Assembly: GCA_044869955.1 (NCBI GenBank)
Contig: JBIOYC010000170.1
Coordinates: forward strand, 1 to 7,479
DNA length: 7,479 nucleotides
Source: CALMKX01 sp044869955
GTDB lineage: Bacteria > Acidobacteriota > Thermoanaerobaculia > Multivoradales > SZUA-115
Direction of reading: 5' to 3'
Position 1 is the stretch's first letter, and every line of letters begins with the position of its first letter. Below the pieces are notes generated by a model that was not told where the DNA came from, did not search any database, and was given only the letters and a program-made list of their open reading frames with translations. Below are positions 5,439-7,479 of the stretch, one piece after another. Position numbers and translations under genes: made by a program.

Positions 5439-6334
5439 CGCGAGGGAGTGGGTCCCCGTGCCGGGCGCCGCCGGCCCACGAGCCAGGCCAGCCCGAGCAG
5501 GCCGGCGAGAGCCATCTCGAAGGGGCCGAAGGCTCCCGAGCCACCTCCCTCGCTGGTGTTCACCTGCTGGCCCGCAGCGTCGTAGACGGCGATCCGCGGG
5601 GTGCCCTGGCCGCGCACGGTGCCGCTCTGGCTCTGCTGCTCGAACGCCTCGAGAGCCGCCCCGAGGTTGACGATCAGATCGTCGGTCGCCTTGGCGAAGC
5701 CCTCGGTGGAGAAACGGCGGCGTTTGCGGGTCTCGTTGAGCGGGCTCGAGCGACCGCCCACCGTGCTCTCCCCGGCGGCCCGGAAGAGCAGGGCCCGCGA
5801 GGGGATGTCGTAGATCACCGCGTCGACCAGGGTGCGGACCTCGTTCTTCTCGCCTTCGATCAGCAACGGTCCGATGACGGTCAGATAGGTCCAGGAGACG
5901 CGCGTGGACTCGGTGAACTGCGCCTGGTCGTAGGAGACCAGGACCATCAGGTCGATGCCGAGCGTGGCCCGCAGGCGGTCGAGGTTGGTGAAGCCTCCAC
6001 CCGGCGTGAGGTAGAGCGACGGCACCACCTCGATGCTCCCCACCCCCTTGGCCTTGCGGAACGCCGCCGCCACCTTGTCGAGCAAAACCTGCCGCTCCGC
6101 CTCGGTGAGGCCGCCGGTCTCTTCGCCGTAACTGGCAGTGCCTCCCGGCGCGAACGCCAGCCCGACCCGCACCGGCAACCGCAGGGTGACGTCGGTGGCC
6201 GCCGCCTGCGCGGCGGTACCGCTCGGGTAGAGGAAATCGAGGGCGCTACTCGACCGCCGGGCGGGGGCGTAGCTGGAGCAGGCGACCTCTAGGGAGAGCA
6301 GGAGGATCAGGGCAGCCAGGCTGAGCCGCGGCAT
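5435..6334 (-). CDS. Rhombotarget-type lipoprotein with GlyGly-CTERM tail
   Basis: The protein is 299 residues from the ATG at 6334, which has GGAGG five bases upstream; longer in-frame starts (up to 6469) add unconserved sequence. A lipoprotein signal runs to Cys19 (L-E-V-A-C, with an unusual Glu at -3). The body shows blocks I recall from the rhombotarget lipoprotein family: L-P-V-R-V-G-L-A-F (53-61), V-V-P-S-L-Y-L (103-109), P-G-G-G-F-x-N-L-D (111-119), V-S-Y-D-Q-A-Q-F (133-140), G-E-K-N (161-164) and D-A-V-I-Y-D-I-x-S-R-x-L-L-F-R-A (171-186). The C-terminus is a Gly/Ser stretch (263-267), a hydrophobic span (about 271-287) and an Arg cluster (288-290), a GlyGly-CTERM architecture. It is the gene directly upstream of rhombosortase and overlaps it by 4 bases. 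I infer it is lipidated at the N-terminus and clipped at the C-terminus by its neighbour. The molecular function of the body is unknown. Confidence 0.88.
   Translation of the reverse strand: MPRLSLAALILLLSLEVACSSYAPARRSSSALDFLYPSGTAAQAAATDVTLRLPVRVGLAFAPGGTASYGEETGGLTEAERQVLLDKVAAAFRKAKGVGSIEVVPSLYLTPGGGFTNLDRLRATLGIDLMVLVSYDQAQFTESTRVSWTYLTVIGPLLIEGEKNEVRTLVDAVIYDIPSRALLFRAAGESTVGGRSSPLNETRKRRRFSTEGFAKATDDLIVNLGAALEAFEQQSQSGTVRGQGTPRIAVYDAAGQQVNTSEGGGSGAFGPFEMALAGLLGLAWLVGRRRPARGPTPSR
5438..5548 (-). other. GlyGly-CTERM sorting signal of the lipoprotein
   Basis: Residues 263-299 read GGGSGAFG, then a hydrophobic helix with one Glu (273), then G-R-R-R and a short basic tail. This Gly-rich/TM/Arg layout is the recognised substrate signal of rhombosortases. 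Cleavage is expected near the Gly/Ser-rich junction with the helix; the exact bond cannot be read from sequence. Confidence 0.82.
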
Positions 6335-6339
6335 GGGCA

Positions 6340-6344
6340 CCTCC
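6340..6344 (-). promoter_or_regulatory. Shine-Dalgarno deciding the lipoprotein start
   Basis: On the minus strand GGAGG precedes the ATG at 6334 with a 5-base TGCCC spacer. This places translation at the residue that begins a clean lipoprotein signal, not at upstream in-frame codons. Confidence 0.75.
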
Positions 6345-6371
6345 AGTGGCGGGTTCGAGCGAGGGCAGTGG

Positions 6372-6404
6372 CCCGTGATCCTAGCAGGACGCAGAATCCA
6401 CGGG
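6372..6404. promoter_or_regulatory. Inverted repeat between methyltransferase and lipoprotein genes
   Basis: CCCGTG (6372-6377) and CACGGG (6399-6404) form a perfect 6-base inverted repeat with 21 bases between. Inside is a smaller TCCT-AGC-AGGA dyad, and the minus strand there reads TGCTAGGAT, a weak extended -10 look-alike without a matching -35. It could be an operator, a promoter-overlapping dyad or a weak terminator for the methyltransferase gene. It lies in the 107-base gap 6335-6441. Confidence 0.25.
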
Positions 6405-6441
6405 ATGCCTCTCCAGACCCTCGGGCCAGCGCGGCGGAGAG

Positions 6442-7449
6442 CTAGGCCGGCGACTTGCGCCGCATCCACAGGGACCCGAAGTGGGTGTCGAAGTCCTCCG
6501 CCTCGACCGGCCGGTAGGCGGGGATCACGGCCCGCAGGAACGCCTCGTCGTGATGGCGCAGCAGCGGTGCCGAGAGCAGGATCTCGAAGCTCGAGTTGAA
6601 GGCGAGGAAGGCCTGGAGCAGCATGGCCTCGGTCCAGTAGGTCGGCCAGCGGGGAGCGAGCACGTAGCGGTCGGGGGGGTAGGGGACGTTGAACGGGAAG
6701 TGCACGTCGTGGACGTGGACCAGCACCCCCGGTCGCAGCCGCGGGATCACCTCCAGGTAGAGGTAGGGCACGTCGCCGTCGATCTTCACCACGTGGGTCG
6801 AGTCGATGAACAGCAGGTCTCCGGCTTCGAGCTCGTCGAAGGTGTCGAGCCCCACGTCTTGCACTTCGCGGGCGATGATCTCGACGCCCGCGAGGCGAGC
6901 GAGGCCGGCGAAGGGAAAGGGGTCGATCGAGGTCAGGCGCAGGGGCCGGCCCTCCTTGCCGTTCGCCTCCCCAGCGCGCTGGAGGTAGAAGGAGGAGAGG
7001 CCGGAGCCCACCTCGATGACGCGCCGCGGCCTGGCCTCACGGACCATCAGATAGAGCAGCTGGGCATCGACCTCGGTGAAGCCCGGGCCGTAGAGGCTGC
7101 GCTTCAGCTCCTGGTAAGGCTGCATCTGCTGCCACTCGGCGCCGAAAGTGGCCACCAGCGAGCGGATGCGGGCCTTCATCGCCTCGAGGTCGAAGTCCAC
7201 GCCGACCATGCCGCTGGGACGCTGCCAGCGCTCGGCGTTGCGCTCGAGGGAGGCGATGACCGGCAGAGGGGAGTAGTAGTCCCCGGTGCGCGCCACGTTG
7301 AAGCCGAGCGCGTTGACCGCCTTGATCAAACGGCGAAAGGCCCACCAGTAGGCGCGTTTGAGGGGGCTTCTGGGAGGGGAGGCAGTCACGGGCATCGCAC
7401 CCTGGGTGCTCGCGGCGTTTTGGCAGGCGGGTGCATTGTATGCCGACAT
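6442..7449 (-). CDS. Class I SAM-dependent methyltransferase (Methyltransf_24-like)
   Basis: The protein is 335 residues if started at the ATG at 7449. The Rossmann SAM-binding motif I is V-I-E-V-G-S-G (144-150), an acidic residue at the end of strand 2 is D176 (L-T-S-I-D-P), and D-L-L-F-I-D-S-T-H (211-219) is the following strand motif. G-V-L-V-H-V-H-D-V-H-F-P-F (241-253) resembles the H-D-I-x-x-P segment of this family. Such enzymes are often found in glycan or secondary-metabolite modification, but the acceptor cannot be told here. No signal peptide is seen, so it is cytoplasmic. The start is uncertain: Met19 (7395) has a short AGGG upstream and removes an unconserved leader, while the frame also stays open from 7449 to the window edge. 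It is in the same orientation as the lipoprotein-rhombosortase pair, 107 bases away, so co-transcription is possible but unproven. Confidence 0.85.
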   Translation of the reverse strand: MSAYNAPACQNAASTQGAMPVTASPPRSPLKRAYWWAFRRLIKAVNALGFNVARTGDYYSPLPVIASLERNAERWQRPSGMVGVDFDLEAMKARIRSLVATFGAEWQQMQPYQELKRSLYGPGFTEVDAQLLYLMVREARPRRVIEVGSGLSSFYLQRAGEANGKEGRPLRLTSIDPFPFAGLARLAGVEIIAREVQDVGLDTFDELEAGDLLFIDSTHVVKIDGDVPYLYLEVIPRLRPGVLVHVHDVHFPFNVPYPPDRYVLAPRWPTYWTEAMLLQAFLAFNSSFEILLSAPLLRHHDEAFLRAVIPAYRPVEAEDFDTHFGSLWMRRKSPA

Positions 7450-7479
7450 GGCAAATGCCCCCGCGCTGCCCCTTGGAGT

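Noticed and set aside
4762..5670. A 302-residue plus-strand open frame over the rhombosortase gene
   Set aside because: It is Arg/Pro/Ser-rich without any motif and lies antisense to a membrane protein with a catalytic dyad and matching neighbour.
6376..6392. TGCTAGGAT on the minus strand as a promoter -10
   Set aside because: It matches only 4 of 6 positions and no -35 is visible at 16-18 bases; noted only within the inverted repeat entry.
6335..6469. N-terminal extension of the lipoprotein to 6469
   Set aside because: It would bury the lipoprotein signal inside the protein, overlaps the methyltransferase 3' end, and the ATG at 6334 has a good GGAGG.

Overview
The window is GC-rich and has no mobile elements, RNA genes or CRISPR array that I can see. 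It looks like a chromosomal stretch of a Gram-negative bacterium: there are two lipoprotein signals, a Sec-exported Cys-rich protein, and a rhomboid-type sorting protease with its C-terminal sorting tag. The lipobox usage, the Asp-box sialidase-like protein ending in an FADGFESGD-type tail, and the rhombotarget/rhombosortase pair together fit Acidobacteriota (Thermoanaerobaculia-like) or a deltaproteobacterial-type lineage. That assignment is inference and not secure.

Plus strand, left half. (1) A gene already open at the left edge (to 1955) encodes a lipoprotein with an LAAC lipobox, a TPR domain, a five-Asp-box sialidase-like propeller and a short C-terminal FADGFESGD..AW motif. (2) A 120-base spacer holds two copies of a 20-base GAGGTGCCA-type repeat flanking a GC-rich hairpin element. 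(3) A DUF2071/YqjF-family gene lies at 2076-2849. (4) A strong Shine-Dalgarno precedes a 590-residue secreted protein with 41 cysteines (2970-4742) that I do not recognise. A 9-bp-stem hairpin follows it, and a third copy of the 20-base repeat lies in the convergent spacer.

Minus strand, right half, read from right to left: a Methyltransf_24-like SAM-dependent methyltransferase (7449 to 6442, possibly starting beyond the window), then a rhombotarget-type lipoprotein (6334 to 5435), then rhombosortase (5438 to 4854). The last two overlap by 4 bases (GTGA) and form a tight operon. The lipoprotein has an N-terminal lipid-attachment Cys and a C-terminal Gly-rich/hydrophobic/Arg tail of GlyGly-CTERM type, which is the substrate signal for the protease encoded next to it.

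The most interesting items are this one-enzyme/one-substrate sorting module, in which the protease lacks the usual oxyanion-side residues; the orphan Cys-rich exported protein; and the dispersed intergenic repeat. No stretch over 300 bases lacks a gene.
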